Shown here piece by piece: positions 18,760-33,219 of a stretch of DNA of 64,000 nucleotides. The stretch's first letter is position 1. Each line of letters begins with the position of its first letter. The notes below the pieces were generated by a model. The model made no database searches. It saw only the letters and a list, made by a program, of their open reading frames with translations, and was not told where the DNA came from. The position numbers were made by a program, and so were the translations under genes. Source of the stretch: Mermis nigrescens (taxonomy: Eukaryota > Nematoda > Enoplea > Mermithida > Mermithidae). Location of the stretch: assembly GCA_036768485.1 (NCBI GenBank), contig JAVLUZ010000817.1, positions 1 to 64,000 on the forward strand, given 5' to 3'.

Positions 18760-19246
18760 GAAATGGCTATTCTTAGAATCAGACAAACCGGAAAAAACCG
18801 GACATTGTTGGACTTTGGACTTTACAAAAAAGAAAAACTTTTATAAAATAACAATTGTCTGCATTTTGAACTAAAAATAGGATAAAATAAAATTTGTAGA
18901 CAGCAGCTAATAATAACTGTCTGCATTTTGAAATGAAAATAGGATAAAATAAAATTTGTAGTCAGTATATAGGATGACCATCTCTGGGCGCTTTGAAGTA
19001 AAAGTTTAGTGGGTTGTCCCTCTAGTGTGACGTTTTGTGCTTATGATTCGCGGGTTGGCCTTCTCGTTCGGCTCTATGGGGCTATATGTTTTACGGTTAT
19101 GCGTAGTACGGGCCTATGAAAGGCTCGAAGCGCCTTCTAGGCAGAGTCTCTATGTTTAAGCGTGTGCTATATGCTTAAGCACGGCTATATGCTTAAGCAC
19201 GGCTATATGCTTAACCATTGTACAGCCAGATGGTCCAGCCTTACTA
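18760..19246. repeat. Tandem repeats beyond the PolB promoter; Polinton right end not defined
   Basis: A unit of about 66 bp (TGTCTGCATTTTGAA followed by ATAGGATAAAATAAAATTTG) occurs twice at about 18853-18905 and 18918-18965. Further right an 18-bp unit (CTATATGCTTAAGCACGG) is repeated three times at 19168-19215. The Polinton terminus should be near here, but I could not match an inverted repeat with the left side. Confidence 0.5.
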
Positions 19247-19389
19247 CTGGCATCAAAAAATTGCTAAAAAAGCAAAAAAAAATTTTTCTGGGGGGATATT
19301 TTGATTTCTGGGGGTATTTCAACTTCTGGGGGAGGGGTGTTTCAACTTCTGGGGGTGCATACCCCCGAAACCCCCACGCCCATGTGTGG
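19247..19389 (-). mobile_element. MITE-A copy, truncated
   Basis: Keeps TGGCATCAAAAAATTGC and the G-rich TTTCTGGGGG end with CACGCCCATGTGTG; the other half is missing. Confidence 0.6.
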
Positions 19390-19932
19390 TCATAAGTAAA
19401 CATAAATGGGCAGCAACAATAGGCACGTTGTGCCACAAGATTAAACAATCAAAAGAAACATGTATAATCCATAAAATCGAACAGTAATCGAATAAAAGCG
19501 ATTGCTGGTTCATTTTGACTGCCTGATCAGTAGCTTTTAGCTTAGTAAAATCTACCGTTATCTGTATTTCTGTTAATAAAAAAATGTTACGTACCTATAT
19601 TATAAAACGCGTATTAAACATTTTTTAGCTGTACTGGTCCGTTTTGCATGAAATTTGGAAAATACAATCGGAAATTGCATGAAATAGGGAGCTGAAGTTC
19701 CAGATTTTGCGAAGAGTCTGTTTTTGAAGCTAATTATTAGGTATATCATTTTCTAAAGTTTCACGTCATCCGTTTTCTGTTGTTTGAAGAACTACATCAT
19801 TATATACTGTCAACAATAAAGTGTCAAAAATTTCGACTAAAATGTTTCCTTCAAACAAAGTGAAATTCCTTCAATCACAGTGAAAATGATGGTCCTCGCA
19901 CTACAAATCACGCCGAGGGTTACAACAACTGT
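19390..19932. other. No gene recognised
   Basis: AT-rich sequence with no repeat structure or open frame that I can support. Confidence 0.3.
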
Positions 19933-20160
19933 TTGCGATCTACATTCGACCATCCGCATCCTCATCTATCAGTTTTTCTTGTTGAGCTGCAGGAAAGTCA
20001 CAACGTTAAACAAGCTAGAATTCGGCAACTTCTAAATGGGGATCCCCCAGCACCTCGCTTGTGGCAATATGTTCAAAATGACATTTATATTCAAAATGCT
20101 AGAGCAGGTTTATTGACCTGCCAAATGATACCGATTTTGTTCAGCGAACATTTTCTGTAA
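19933..20160 (+). pseudogene. Possible MULE-type transposase fragment
   Basis: A 75-residue open stretch containing HPHLSVFLVELQESHNVKQ followed by IRQLLNGDPP and KYV-like sequence resembles the C-terminal part of MULE/FLYWCH-associated transposases, where a conserved HP(S/T)L.....L..EQ......I.QL..G pattern occurs. Nothing upstream reads as the catalytic domain, so at best it is a remnant. The assignment is by eye and weak. Confidence 0.3.
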
Positions 20161-20264
20161 TTCTCCGTTTAATAATTTTTTGAGCGACAAAAAATTTGCT
20201 TATTTTTATGCGTGCTTACTTTAATAAGGTAAACTCCGTCATTTTTGTGTATAAAGCATGATAA

Positions 20265-20470
20265 GACAATGTTGGTGCTCTAGCGCGACATGCTAGTGCT
20301 CTAACGAGACTCATAGGTGCTGTAACGAGACATACTGGTGCTCTAACGCGACAAAGTGCTATAACGATACAAAGTGCTATAACGAGACAATTGGTGCTCT
20401 AACGCGACTGGTGCTATAACGATACCTAATCGGGACGGTGGCCATGTTGGGACGGTGGCCGTGTTGGGAC
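20265..20470 (+). repeat. Degenerate short tandem repeat
   Basis: About ten degenerate units of the form TGGTGCTCTAACGCGACA / AGTGCTATAACGATACA (17-25 bp) are followed by two GGGACGGTGGCCRTGTT units. No coding content. Confidence 0.7.
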
Positions 20471-20914
20471 ACAATCGTGAAACAGACAAAAAATTTTATT
20501 TTGTGCTCGAAGCTAAACGTACCGAACGATTTATGTAATTTAACAATTTAACAACATTTTTCTTCAGTCTTATTTACGCTTAATCTTACATTAACCAGCG
20601 GTGAAAGTGTTATATTCTGTCTCACAATTAGCTAATTGAAATCGCATGCCTAGCAGGCAAAATTTGCGTAGATCATATGATCAAGAATAACAGTTGCATT
20701 AGTGCAATATTTGAGATCCTGAGCTTTTTCGCTCATATTTCATAAAAAATTCTTCGAAATTTTCCGCATTTCATGTAATCTGACTAAAGTCTGTACTTGT
20801 TTTACAGCATGGTGATTTGAGGGTATTGACAATTCAGCCAATCGGCAAAGAAGTTTCTTAGTACCCGTCTCTCGCATCAACTGATTCGGGGCTAGAATGT
20901 AACATTTTAAACGT

Positions 20915-20994
20915 CGCCGTCACTTCCCTAGTGGGCTATCGGTATTACCACTCACTTCACAGCGAGAAATACGGAGTTCGACTCCGCGCGTGGT
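20915..20994 (+). other. tRNA-like sequence with pol III A and B boxes
   Basis: CCTAGTGGGCTATCGG resembles an A box and GAGTTCGACTCC (20974-20985) is a near-perfect B box at suitable spacing. The arms do not pair well enough for a functional tRNA, so a tRNA pseudogene or SINE head is likely. Confidence 0.45.
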
Positions 20995-21059
20995 ATTGCT
21001 TTCAAATCACCTTACTGTAAGAATGTCTCAAGAATTTTGAAACATATCAGCGCGTACTC

Positions 21060-21238
21060 TATAGTCCGTTTCATATAACCTTGGGCATAAGTTTTAAAAA
21101 GCATCCCCTATTCCCCTACAAGAAGCTGAAAAATTCCGATTATAGCAGTGATCTGATATATAATTATCGTAATCCACCGGCTTACCGTCGAGGAAAATTC
21201 TTAAAATTTATACCCAAAATTGTGTGAAACAGTCTATA
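21060..21238. mobile_element. MITE with TATAGTCYGTTTCA ends (about 180 bp)
   Basis: The left end TATAGTCCGTTTCATATAAC and the right end GTGTGAAACAGTCTATA are inverted copies, continuing inward (GGGCATAAGTTTTAAAA against TTTTAAGAATT...ACCC). The interior shares CCACCGGCTTACCG with the copy at 21458. Confidence 0.7.
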
Positions 21239-21279
21239 AGTGATAGACCACGAAATTGTTATTGCATTACGCTAAGTTG

Positions 21280-21418
21280 CAGGCACGTAGCTGTTGGGGG
21301 AATGGAGGGGAAAAAACGGAAATATGGTTTTTTTCACACGTTATTTTGTGCTATTTCTGGCTTAGACCCCCGAAATTGGTGTTGGTCCCCCAAAATAGGA
21401 GGGCCAGCTACGTGCCTG
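21280..21418. mobile_element. MITE-C, 139 bp, 8-bp duplication
   Basis: Termini CAGGCACGTAGCTG and CAGCTACGTGCCTG, flanked by exact CTAAGTTG duplications (21272-21279, 21419-21426). The CAGG start and 8-bp duplication suggest a hAT-related MITE. Other copies are at 56944 and 63526. Confidence 0.9.
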
Positions 21419-21457
21419 CTAAGTTGAGCTAGAATGAAGGTCTGTCTCATCAAATTT

Positions 21458-21629
21458 TAGTCTGTTTCACGCAAGTTCGGCATGAATTTTAAAATTTATA
21501 TCCGACAGTAAGCCGGCAGATTGCAATTATAGCATTGATTTGATATATGTATAATTATCGTAATCCGTCGGCTTACTTTCAAAAAATTCTTTAAATTTAT
21601 GCTCGAACTTATATAAAACAGACTTATAT
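21458..21629. mobile_element. Second MITE of the TAGTCTGTTTCA family
   Basis: Ends AGTCTGTTTCACGCAAG and TATAAAACAGACTTATA. The interior AATTATCGTAATCCGYCGGCTTAC matches the copy at 21060-21238. Confidence 0.7.
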
Positions 21630-22008
21630 AGTTAAATTACTGCAGTCTGCTCCGCTGACCCCTACGTAATAAGAGAAAAATTTATCAATATCAATAATTA
21701 TTTATTTAGTAAAGCTTCAGCTCTAAAAATATATAGATAATTGATTTGGTAGTAAATTTACTTAATAAATTACTCAATTTTTCTTGTACATATATAACAT
21801 GATATAAAAATGTTGGTAAGCGCACAAAAAATTCATATGACCAGCCCTGGCTAGGCCCGCAGATAGTGCGGCCGCAACGGTCCCCCTTGTAAAAAATAGA
21901 AAAATGGCGCTTAAGAACAGGAGCTTTAAAATTTATGCAAAAACGCAAGAATATTTTGAGATCATATTATCTCTTGAGAAATTTGACCGCTTCAAGCTAT
22001 TTTTGATT
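21630..22008. other. No gene recognised
   Basis: AT-rich sequence; one short GC-rich island (21840-21890) but no structure I can name. Confidence 0.3.
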
Positions 22009-22548
22009 ATAGTCTGTTTCATTTATCCGAAAGCCTTTTCAGCAAATCTTTTCCGAGGCTGCAGTAACTCTATTTTCGCTACTTACTGTAGGTCTTTTGG
22101 AGGTCACTGTAGCGAAATAAGGAAGGGTTTTCAATAAAATTTCTTACGGCATAATTTATTCTCGTCTTCTAGCAGATCATGCAACATACGGATGAAGTTT
22201 GAGCATTCAGCTTGTCATAAATCGACCGTTAAACACAATAGGCTAGCATTTTAAAGATCGACGAAACTTCCGCTTAGCGTAGTGGTAGAACGTCTGATTG
22301 TCGCCGAAGCAAATCGGATTCGATTCCTGCTGCAAGACTTTTATTTAGTTCACTTACTGTAGTGCGTCACAGCACTATTTAGATGTTTGAATTAAGTCTA
22401 TAATGACGGTTTAGTGCATAAAAAATGAAAGAAAAGAATCGCCCCCACCTAACTTTTCTGTCGAGTAATAGTAAATCACCTATTTGGGCATACTGTAGCC
22501 TTCAAAAAATCTACTGAAAAAGCTGTCGAATAAATGAAACAGACTATA
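22009..22548. mobile_element. 540-bp inverted-repeat element carrying a tRNA-like promoter
   Basis: Ends TATAGTCTGTTTCATTTATC and GAATAAATGAAACAGACTATA are near-perfect inverted repeats of about 23 bp, flanked by TA. Subterminal inverted copies of AAAGCCTTTTCAGCAAAT / TCTACTGAAAAAGCTG extend the arms. The interior contains the tRNA-like sequence at 22264-22339. No open frame. Confidence 0.75.
22264..22339 (+). other. tRNA-like sequence inside a MITE
   Basis: A box TTAGCGTAGTGG (22275-22285) and B box GGATTCGATTCC (22316-22327) are at tRNA-like spacing, flanked by GCAAG-type ends. Cloverleaf pairing is imperfect. A pol III promoter embedded in an inverted-repeat element is unusual. Confidence 0.5.
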
Positions 22549-23759
22549 ATTTTTAAGCTAAATACGCGATTTACACAACTTATGCTTGAATTGAGTTCAC
22601 ACACTGGGCTCACACTCAACGGTCAAGAATGGCTAAGGGCTTACTGTTAGCGGCCACTGTTGCTCTTGTAAATACAGTACCGCTCCTTGTCTATAGACTC
22701 AACACAGAAACGGATGTATTTACCTTCGGGATTTACTTAGGTATCTAAACTGCTCTCAGCGCTGGTCAGGTTCGCAGTATCGCAAGGCGATTTCAACCAG
22801 TTGACCCTTGTAGACCTACGGCTTCAACTCCCTCAGTCCTAATATTGCTGACTGCACTTTCGTCGGGAGTCTCAGCAACTACGCCCTAAATCCTAATACT
22901 CGTACCTACCAAAATCCCGGAATGCTCGCAAGGTCAGTTGACCTATCTCAACCCACTTAAGTTGATAATTTAACTTATTTTCTTGGATTAGGCTGGATTG
23001 AAATGTTTCTTGGTTCCTAATTAGTGTAGCACTCTGAATTCCAAATACAACAACAGCGAGCTCTCATCTGGACAGTCATCATAGAATATTAGATAATCTT
23101 TTAGCTATTTTTGGGTTGAGGAAAGATAATAGAATTTCCATAAAAGATAAGACCATAAAATAATTACCCTTTTTCCGAGTGACGTAACTCCAGAATAAAA
23201 TATAATCTAATCTAATCGTCGTTAAGCCCAGTCCCAACTAATCGTCGTCGAAGCCATCTTACCAACCCTCGATATATAATATCCCTGGGTGGATTTTCCA
23301 ACTTTAATTTACGATAATATAAAAGGCTCGGCTATAAGCCGGCAACACAAAAATAATACCAAAATCAAGACGGAATAAACGCCAACTCGCCTAACTACGA
23401 CTTCGAATAATAATGACCAATACGAACGTTATTGAATATTAATTCGTTTAACATTAATACCAAATTTACATGTATCACTTGGCGTCAGTTGACGCCCACA
23501 TAAAATAAAATGAACGATATTATTGGTTATGCAAATATTATGGAACAAGAACGTGAAATAATACAACACACACGTTTTACTTAGATGACAATAATAAAGC
23601 AACGAAATCGAATGTTAGAGAACTTTCACATGAGTAAATTACTGATGTTAGCATATACATAACTCTGCTTTACCGGACAAGTACCTAATAGAATTTTAAG
23701 TTGAAAAATAAGGATTAATTGAGAACTGAAGGCATAACCTCGAACTCACACATCGCGAC
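22549..23759. other. Unrecognised non-coding stretch
   Basis: Moderately GC-balanced 22.6-23.0 kb (possibly old retroelement), then AT-rich. No open frame above 60 codons and no terminal repeats that I can pair. Confidence 0.3.
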
Positions 23760-24027
23760 CACACCTGGGCGTGGGGGGGGGTTTGGGGGGTATGCAACCC
23801 CCCAGAAACCAAAATACTCCCCCCCAGAAATCAAAATACCCCCCAGAATTTAATTTTTGAAAATTTTTTTCGCTTTTTTCGCAATTTTTTGATGCCAATG
23901 GATAGTGCTTGATGAGAAACGTCGAAAAATGGTGTTTTTATCACCATACCATCGTTTTTAAGGCCATTTTTTGACCTTCAAAAAAATCTTGCACCCCCCC
24001 CCAGAAATTTCTTGATGCCCACGTATG
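23760..24027 (-). mobile_element. MITE-A copy, 268 bp
   Basis: Termini CACACCTGGGCG and CCCACGTATG with an exact 8-bp duplication ATCGCGAC (23752-23759, 24028-24035). One of the best preserved copies. Confidence 0.95.
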
Positions 24028-25339
24028 ATCGCGACGGCTGCTCGAAAAGTTATGTAAAACCGGTACAGTAAAACGAAGTCGTCTACTGGCCTTGGCGAAC
24101 TAACGGCGAAGTGTTTTTACAAAGTTCATGGCGTGTAACTGTCGTAGTTACACTCTCCTTCTGCGATATTGTGATAAGACAATACAGCATCGACTGCACG
24201 GATTCAACTTCAAAATATTCATTTCAAATTGTGCACGATTGCTACATTTTGTTGAAATTTGTTATATAGATGTTTACATAAAGTCTATTCATTGAAACTT
24301 TGTGCATAGATTATAATTTTTGAACCAATGTAAACCACAAATAAAAGCGGTTTAAACTGAAGTTGCAATCATGAAACTGTGTATATCAATTGATAACCGT
24401 AAAAATTTTTTCTGTGCAAAAGTGCATTACTGTAGGTTGCCTAAAAACCACTTTTGTAGCTTTATGCTCAAAGCTGAAAATTAATTATTATGCACAAGTT
24501 TTCGTGAAATAGATTATAGGTAGGTACTTCTCACAGAATTATTTTGCAGGAAAATGAGAAGCTTAGTTGGAAGTAGCATGAAAAATCGCACAAACTTTTA
24601 TTTGCCATGTTAAGTAAAATTGATCGCATCTTTTCTCGATTAGGACGGTGTCTTACCTAGCGAAGTAATTTTTGATTGCATAAACACATCAGCAAGCAGG
24701 TGTAGGCGCATGCTCAATAAAAGCTCTTTACTTATTTACTATATCAATAGTAACAGCCAGGTTTTTGTGCACAGACAGGTTACTGGATTCCCAAGTTGGT
24801 GGGATTTTCTCCCGATTTTGGGGGGTTTCCCTAATTTCGGGGAAAGGGGGCTTTATTAGGCCGTTGGAGGCATTTTTTAGCGAATGGGGGTTTTTGGCGC
24901 CTATGCCTAACCATTGGTTGGGGGATTTTTTAGACAGTTTTGATTTGAAAATTTAGGGTTTTTGACAAGAGCACTTCGGGGTTCCCCAATTTTCAGGGTT
25001 TTTGAGGCAGTTAAAGTTTTTCGCGCTATTTAATTGCGGGTTCTCTGGTTTTTTTCTGGAGAGAATTGAGGTTTTTGAGGTTTTTCAGGAAAGGAACGAC
25101 ATTGGTTGAAATGAGGAGGACATGCAAAAAGAAAAAGCGGAAAAAGAATTTCATGGAAAACGGAATCAATATTGCTGAAGATAGATTTACGATACTTCAC
25201 TTTGTCATAAATGCACTCAGATGGCAGGCAATGTAAGCAAGAATATAAATGTGGATCTAAGGTGTTTCAAAAAGTAGGGCATCAGGAAAAGTCTGTGGCG
25301 ATGTGAGCAAAAACGATTGAACAAGTTACTCCGGATATA
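24028..25339. other. No gene recognised
   Basis: AT-rich to 24.7 kb, then about 300 bp of T/G-rich low-complexity sequence (GGGGTTT-type runs, 24780-25080). No structure that I can name. Confidence 0.3.
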
Positions 25340-27000
25340 ACTACATTAAAGTACTTGTACTTGTACTTGTACTTATGTCGTTTAACGCCGCCGTGGGGCA
25401 GCATACGACGCCAAAACCAAATTGATCATTTGTCTGTATTGATTGCGATCATTTGCTAGGACTTCTAGGTGAAGACGCCAACATAAGTTGTACTGTTTTT
25501 CGGCTGATACCCAGCGGAATGAGGAACTGTTTGGCTTCATTGCTGAGTTGACGTTGAAGTGTTGTCTTAGGGCCACAACGTGGCCGTTTCCATCCAGCGC
25601 CAGGGGTGGCTTTAGAGCTTTGTTTGGCAAGTCGGCATTCATCCATTCGCAGCACGTGACCAGTATATGTCCAACGGCGCTTGCAAATGGTTTCCGCTAT
25701 AGTTGGTTGATTGTTGAAAATGTTAGCTAGCATGTGATTTGATATGAACTGATTGTAACGTAAACACGCTATGTAGCGTAGGCATCGGCGTTCGAACACC
25801 TCAAGTCGCGACAAATTGCTGACTCGGGTTGACCAAGTTTCGCAGCCATATAGCAGTATGGATCTAACCATGGCATTGAAAATTCTTATCTTTAAGCTGA
25901 GTTTTACGTCTTTTCGCTTCCAAAACTTGGACATGCTGAAGAATGATTTGCGAGCCTTTCCGATTCTGCTATCGATTTCATTTGCACTACCACCACTAAT
26001 AGTGGTGCAGCTGCCCAGGTACATAAACCAGTTGACTTTTTCGATAGGATTGTTGTTAATCATAATCGGAATAGGCACATCCGTTTCATCTGTTGCAATG
26101 TATTTTGACTTTGGCGAGCTCAGTAACAAGCCTATTTTTTTTGCTTCCCATTCAATGTTGTTGATCATAGCTTGTAGAGTCTGCAGCGATGAACTGAGCA
26201 GAGCTATGTCGTCCGCAAAAGTAAGATCAGTGATTCGTTTTTGTGCAGGTAACAATTCGACTCCAAACGACTCTTCATTGTCAAGTGCAGCTTTTAGCAC
26301 ACAGTCCATGCAATAGTTAAAAAGAAATGGCGAAAGTATTCCGCCTTGTCGTACACCGCTTCGAATTTCAAATGGCACTGTACGCTTGTTATACACCAAC
26401 ACTTGACACGTGGTTTGTCGATACATCGCACCAATTATGTGGCATAGTTTTGGTGGCACACCATCATTTTCTAAGAGACTCAATATGCTGGATCGGTCGA
26501 CGCTGTGAAGGCAGCTGAGAAGTCCAGAAAAGCAATGTATGTAGGCTGGCGGTACTCATGTCTTAGTTCAAGAACTTGATGAAGTGTGAAGATTTGGTCG
26601 ATGCATATCATAGGTTCGGTTTCTGGCTAGATACCACAAGGGGTCGCCAAACCCAAGGGAAAGAATTATCTCCGGATAACCATGCGGTGTATGTGACATT
26701 GCCGTGTTGTTTATCCAGTGTAGAAGACGGTTGGCGACAGATACTGCACAGACCCAATCCGTATTCTGTCCTGACGCGCCGGGTCTGCAACAATCCATGA
26801 TCTTGCAGTCGCCCTCGAAAGGACACCTCATCCACCTCTAGTTAGCCGGAGTGTGGTCTTTCACCACCGGTACCAGATCTGCCCGCCTTGGGAGACCCTG
26901 CCAGGAATTTGCATTCTGGGCGGTATAGCTCTGGTACGACTCTGTTGTCACCCCTGCACGCCGATGACGTCTGGTGGAGAGGATTTGGGCAGGGGATAGG
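25340..27000 (-). pseudogene. 5'-truncated LINE (non-LTR retrotransposon) reverse transcriptase
   Basis: The long open segment 26483-25449 reads as the middle and end of a LINE reverse transcriptase: VRQGGILSPFLFNYCMD, the catalytic LTFADDIALLSS, then MYLGS, ILLYGCETW and GHVLRMD in the C-terminal region typical of CR1/RTE-like elements. Upstream, FLDFSAAF (motif A, about 26545) is in another frame and the sequence degenerates beyond 26700. No endonuclease domain is present. The 3' end has the tandem tail (ACAAGT)n at 25347-25376. The element is truncated and frameshifted. The exact clade cannot be set by eye. Confidence 0.8.
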
Positions 27001-29679
<2,679 letters not shown>

Positions 29680-30956
29680 CAGGGCCGGCCCGTGGGTGAG
29701 GCGACCGAGGCCTGTGCCTCAGGCCTCGGGACAATAAAGGCCTCAAATTTTCCTTATTTATTATATCAATTTTAGTTCGTTGAAAATTCTAAATTAAGTG
29801 TATAATTGGTAAATAAAATCAATTTATAACACAATTAAAATCGATCGAGGTCACCCTTAGCGTTTGGTAATATTGCTTTTCTTTATAATGTTGCTTGATA
29901 TAAAACATAGTATAACAAATGGCAGACAGAACTTTGTCACGACTGTATGACAGAAAAGGGCGCATACGCAATGAATATAGTTGGGCGGCACCAAAGTTCT
30001 AGGGGAAGTGCAAGATTTTTGCAAAGGTCAAAAAATGGCTTTAAAATTGGTGGTATGGCGGAATAAACACCGTTTTTCAACGTTTCTCATCGAGCAATAT
30101 CCATTGCCATCAAAAAATTGTAAAAAAAGAAAAATTTTAAAAATTGAATTCTGGGGGTTATTTTGGTTTCTGGGAGGGTGCATATTCCCCTAATTCCCCA
30201 TGCCAGATATGGCAATGAAGAGGGCGCATATGTACGTGATGAAACTCTTTTTATCACTTGCATAATAGTAAAAATATCATCAGAAGAGTATGAAATTTTT
30301 TCACGCGCGGCGAACGAAATAATTTTGATTTTGCTGATAAAAGTTAAAAATTCTCCATTCTCGTTTTGTTTTGTGCGAATTTTTTCTCATTTTGTTCAAC
30401 CTCAGATGTGAGTACTCGTAATTTTGTCATTTTAGCGTATGTCCTCCTAAAATGAAAGCAAAATTTAGAGTTTCAAAGATCTTTTGTTTTTTATTCTGAA
30501 ATAATTACAAAAACATCTTTTGTCGCTTTTCAATTGCTTTAGCTCTATCTGTGTACTTGAGTTTTATCGTTTAAGCTACTTCTTCAACATCAATATTCGT
30601 AATTCTACTGAAATATTTGATAAGCAGCTGCGCGATTTGGTAAACGGTGCACCATTTATTTAAAAATACGTTTGGTGCCCTGTACTGAAACAGCCCACTC
30701 CAAGTAGAAGTCTTCAAACAAAAAAAATAAATCTTGTTCTTCATTAAAATAAATGCGGTAATTAATTTTATACTTTCGGCTTTATAAAGTAAGTGTGTAT
30801 TAACATTGTGCATTAGTCTTACCGCTTATGTGACGTAAATAGAGTAAAAAATGAGTGAATGTACATTATAAACTTGCATAAAAAAATTTCATAAAAAAGC
30901 CTCCTTTATTTGTTCTCGCCTCAGGCCTCACTGAAGCACGGGCCGGGCCGGGCCTG
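29680..30956. mobile_element. hAT-type non-autonomous element, 1,277 bp
   Basis: Starts CAGGGCCGGCCCGTG and ends CACGGGCCGGGCC...GGCCTG, with an exact 8-bp duplication TGTACAGG (29672-29679, 30957-30964). Subterminal GGCCTCAGGCCTC-type repeats face each other at both ends. No transposase frame. A MITE-A (29976-30211) is nested inside it. Confidence 0.9.
29976..30211 (+). mobile_element. MITE-A copy nested in the hAT-type element
   Basis: 236 bp, family body intact but termini diverged (TATAGTTGGGCGGC ... GCCAGATATG). An exact 8-bp duplication GCAATGAA (29968-29975, 30212-30219) confirms the ends. Confidence 0.9.
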
Positions 30957-30964
30957 TGTACAGG

Positions 30965-31397
30965 CCTTGGTCTCAGTACAAAGGGCGGCCCCAGCACATC
31001 TCCGATGTGTGACGTTTTTAACGAAATGTTTTTTTTATTCTTATGTACAAGAAAGAAAGAGCATCGTCAAAAGCATCAAGAAAACCATGCTTAAATAGCG
31101 TGAAAAATAATTATTTGATTTGCTTATTTTACATGTATTACAATTTGAAAAATTTTTTTTATAAATTTAATTTAATTTAATTTAAACTAGGTTACTTATT
31201 AGTCAGTCAAGGATTGCGCTGACTAACTTTCTTTGACGTAACTTGTTAAAAATTTCTTGCAATTGACTTCATTCTTCTTGTCGCACGCTTCCGTATTTAT
31301 GCTTCCCTAATGTGATTTACGTTCTATTACCTATAATATGTTTCTTTTGATTTGCAGGAGGAATTTAAAAAAAATTAAATCAAAGGTGGGTTCCGAC
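30965..31397. other. No gene recognised
   Basis: AT-rich with a short TTTAA repeat near 31160-31185. Confidence 0.3.
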
Positions 31398-31664
31398 CAT
31401 ACGTGGGCAGCAAGAAATTTCTGGGGGGGGTGCAAGATTTTTTTGAAGGTCAAAAAATGGTCTTAAAAACGATGGTATGGTGATAAAAACACCATTTTTC
31501 GACGTTTCTCATCAAGCACTATCCATTGGCATCAAAAAATTGCGAAAAAAGCGAAAAAAAATTTTCAAAAATTGAATTCTGGGGGGGTATTTTGATTTCT
31601 GGGGGGGGGTATTTTGGTTTCTGGGGGGGACTTCCAAACCCCCACACCCCACGCCCAGAGTGTG
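31398..31664 (+). mobile_element. MITE-A copy, first of a tandem pair
   Basis: Termini CATACGTGGGCAGC and CGCCCAGAGTGTG. Flanked by GTTCCGAC on both sides (31390-31397, 31665-31672). Confidence 0.95.
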
Positions 31665-31672
31665 GTTCCGAC

Positions 31673-31932
31673 TATAGGTGGGCGGTACTTAAGTTTGGGG
31701 GGAGGTGCAAGATTTTTTCAAAGGTCAAAAAAATGCCCTTAAAGATGGTGGTATGGCGAAAAACACCATTTTAAACGTCTATTATCAAGCACTATCCATT
31801 GGCATAAAAAAATGCGAAAAAACAGAAAAATTTTTAAAAATTGAATTCTGTGGGTCTTGTTTTTGGTTTCTGGGGGAGTATTTTAATTTCTCTGGGGGGT
31901 GCATACCCTTAAATTCCCCGCGCCCAGGTATT
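31673..31932 (+). mobile_element. MITE-A copy, second of a tandem pair
   Basis: Begins TATAGGTGGGCGG directly after the shared GTTCCGAC and ends GCGCCCAGGTATT, followed by a third GTTCCGAC (31933-31940). It is more diverged than its neighbour, so it is probably the older insertion. Confidence 0.92.
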
Positions 31933-31940
31933 GTTCCGAC

Positions 31941-33219
31941 TTCCGATTTCTTCTGTTTGTTCTGATATGAATGTTTTTCTGATTTTAATGTCTAAATGTT
32001 CTTCTAGATAACTTGCATTTAGACTTGCGCAGCATAGGAACTCGGGGGGGCGTGAAATTTTAAAGCGCCTTTTTTAAGCCTAAAAATTGTGGTTGCGCGT
32101 CAGAAACATCGCTTTTCGGCGTTTGAAAAAAACTTAAAAAGTCTAACAAATTGAATAAAATATAGTCAAAACATGAGTATATGGCGCGAAGCGCCAAATT
32201 TTTTTAGCAAACATATAGCTAAAAGCACTTTAAAGGTACCTAAAAGTACCTTTTACGACTTTTAAGGAAGTTTTATAAAACTTCTGAAAAATCTCCGATT
32301 CCGGGAAGGGGTGAAAATTTCTCTGGGGGATGAAACACTCTAGACCCCCAAGATCATGTGTGTTTGCATCTGATGCTAATTTTTATACGCAGCTTAGCAT
32401 TTGCGCAGTAAGATTTTTTCTGAACTATTTTTCTTATACGCTGATTAGGATTTACTTTACAGTGAGATTATCAAATATGATCAACTACATTTTGTGTGGT
32501 CGCACTTTAAACCGATCTGCGTATAATTCGTGGCTTATTATGAAACGTCTTATTACAAAGAAATCGCCGAAAGCCGTGAGTATCTTTTCTGTACCTGATT
32601 ACCAAAATAACTTGCACGCCAGTATTTAGTTTAAAGGAATGAATAATTTCTCCTGAATTTTTTTCAGAATTTTAGTCAAAAAATCATATAGATTTCTGGC
32701 GTTCCCCACCGAAAAAATACTCAAATTTTGAAACTTCGCTCCATTATTTTTATTAAAACTTTCATTAAATACCTATTTTAAAGTTTTTCCGAATAAAAAA
32801 AATTTTTCCTAAGATCACATTTTCTGCTCTTATCTTCGAGAACGCAAAATTGACCTTAAAAGCATGAAAAGCCTAAAAATAATTTCTGGCACTTCACGCC
32901 AGCAGGTTGAAAAATGTCGTTTTATCACGAAAAATTGTTACTAAATGCATTACATAGGTTTTCAAAATTTTAGCCATTCCCTCCATGAAATGAAATATTG
33001 GTGCTTGTCTTACTAGAAATGATATCAAAGGTAGCGCGATAGCGCTACCTATTAAATACTTGGCCACCTTTTTTCTTATGTTTATCACAGCGAGTGCGAA
33101 TTTTGTGTCCTCCACCCTCACAGCAACAACGGCACATACCTGGGAGGTACGGCCTTTTTTAAATGATAGATAATTAGAAAACTCGATGTATCGTTTTTTG
33201 TTTTTGGTTTACACTCAAT
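31941..33219. other. Unassigned repeat-like DNA
   Basis: Contains a G-rich patch with GGCGCGAAGCGCC at 32183-32195 (32035-32350 looks like an old MITE with lost ends) and AT-rich sequence. No gene supported. Confidence 0.35.

Noticed and set aside
20915..20994. Functional tRNA gene
   Set aside because: Only the internal A and B boxes are convincing; the acceptor and anticodon arms do not pair properly.
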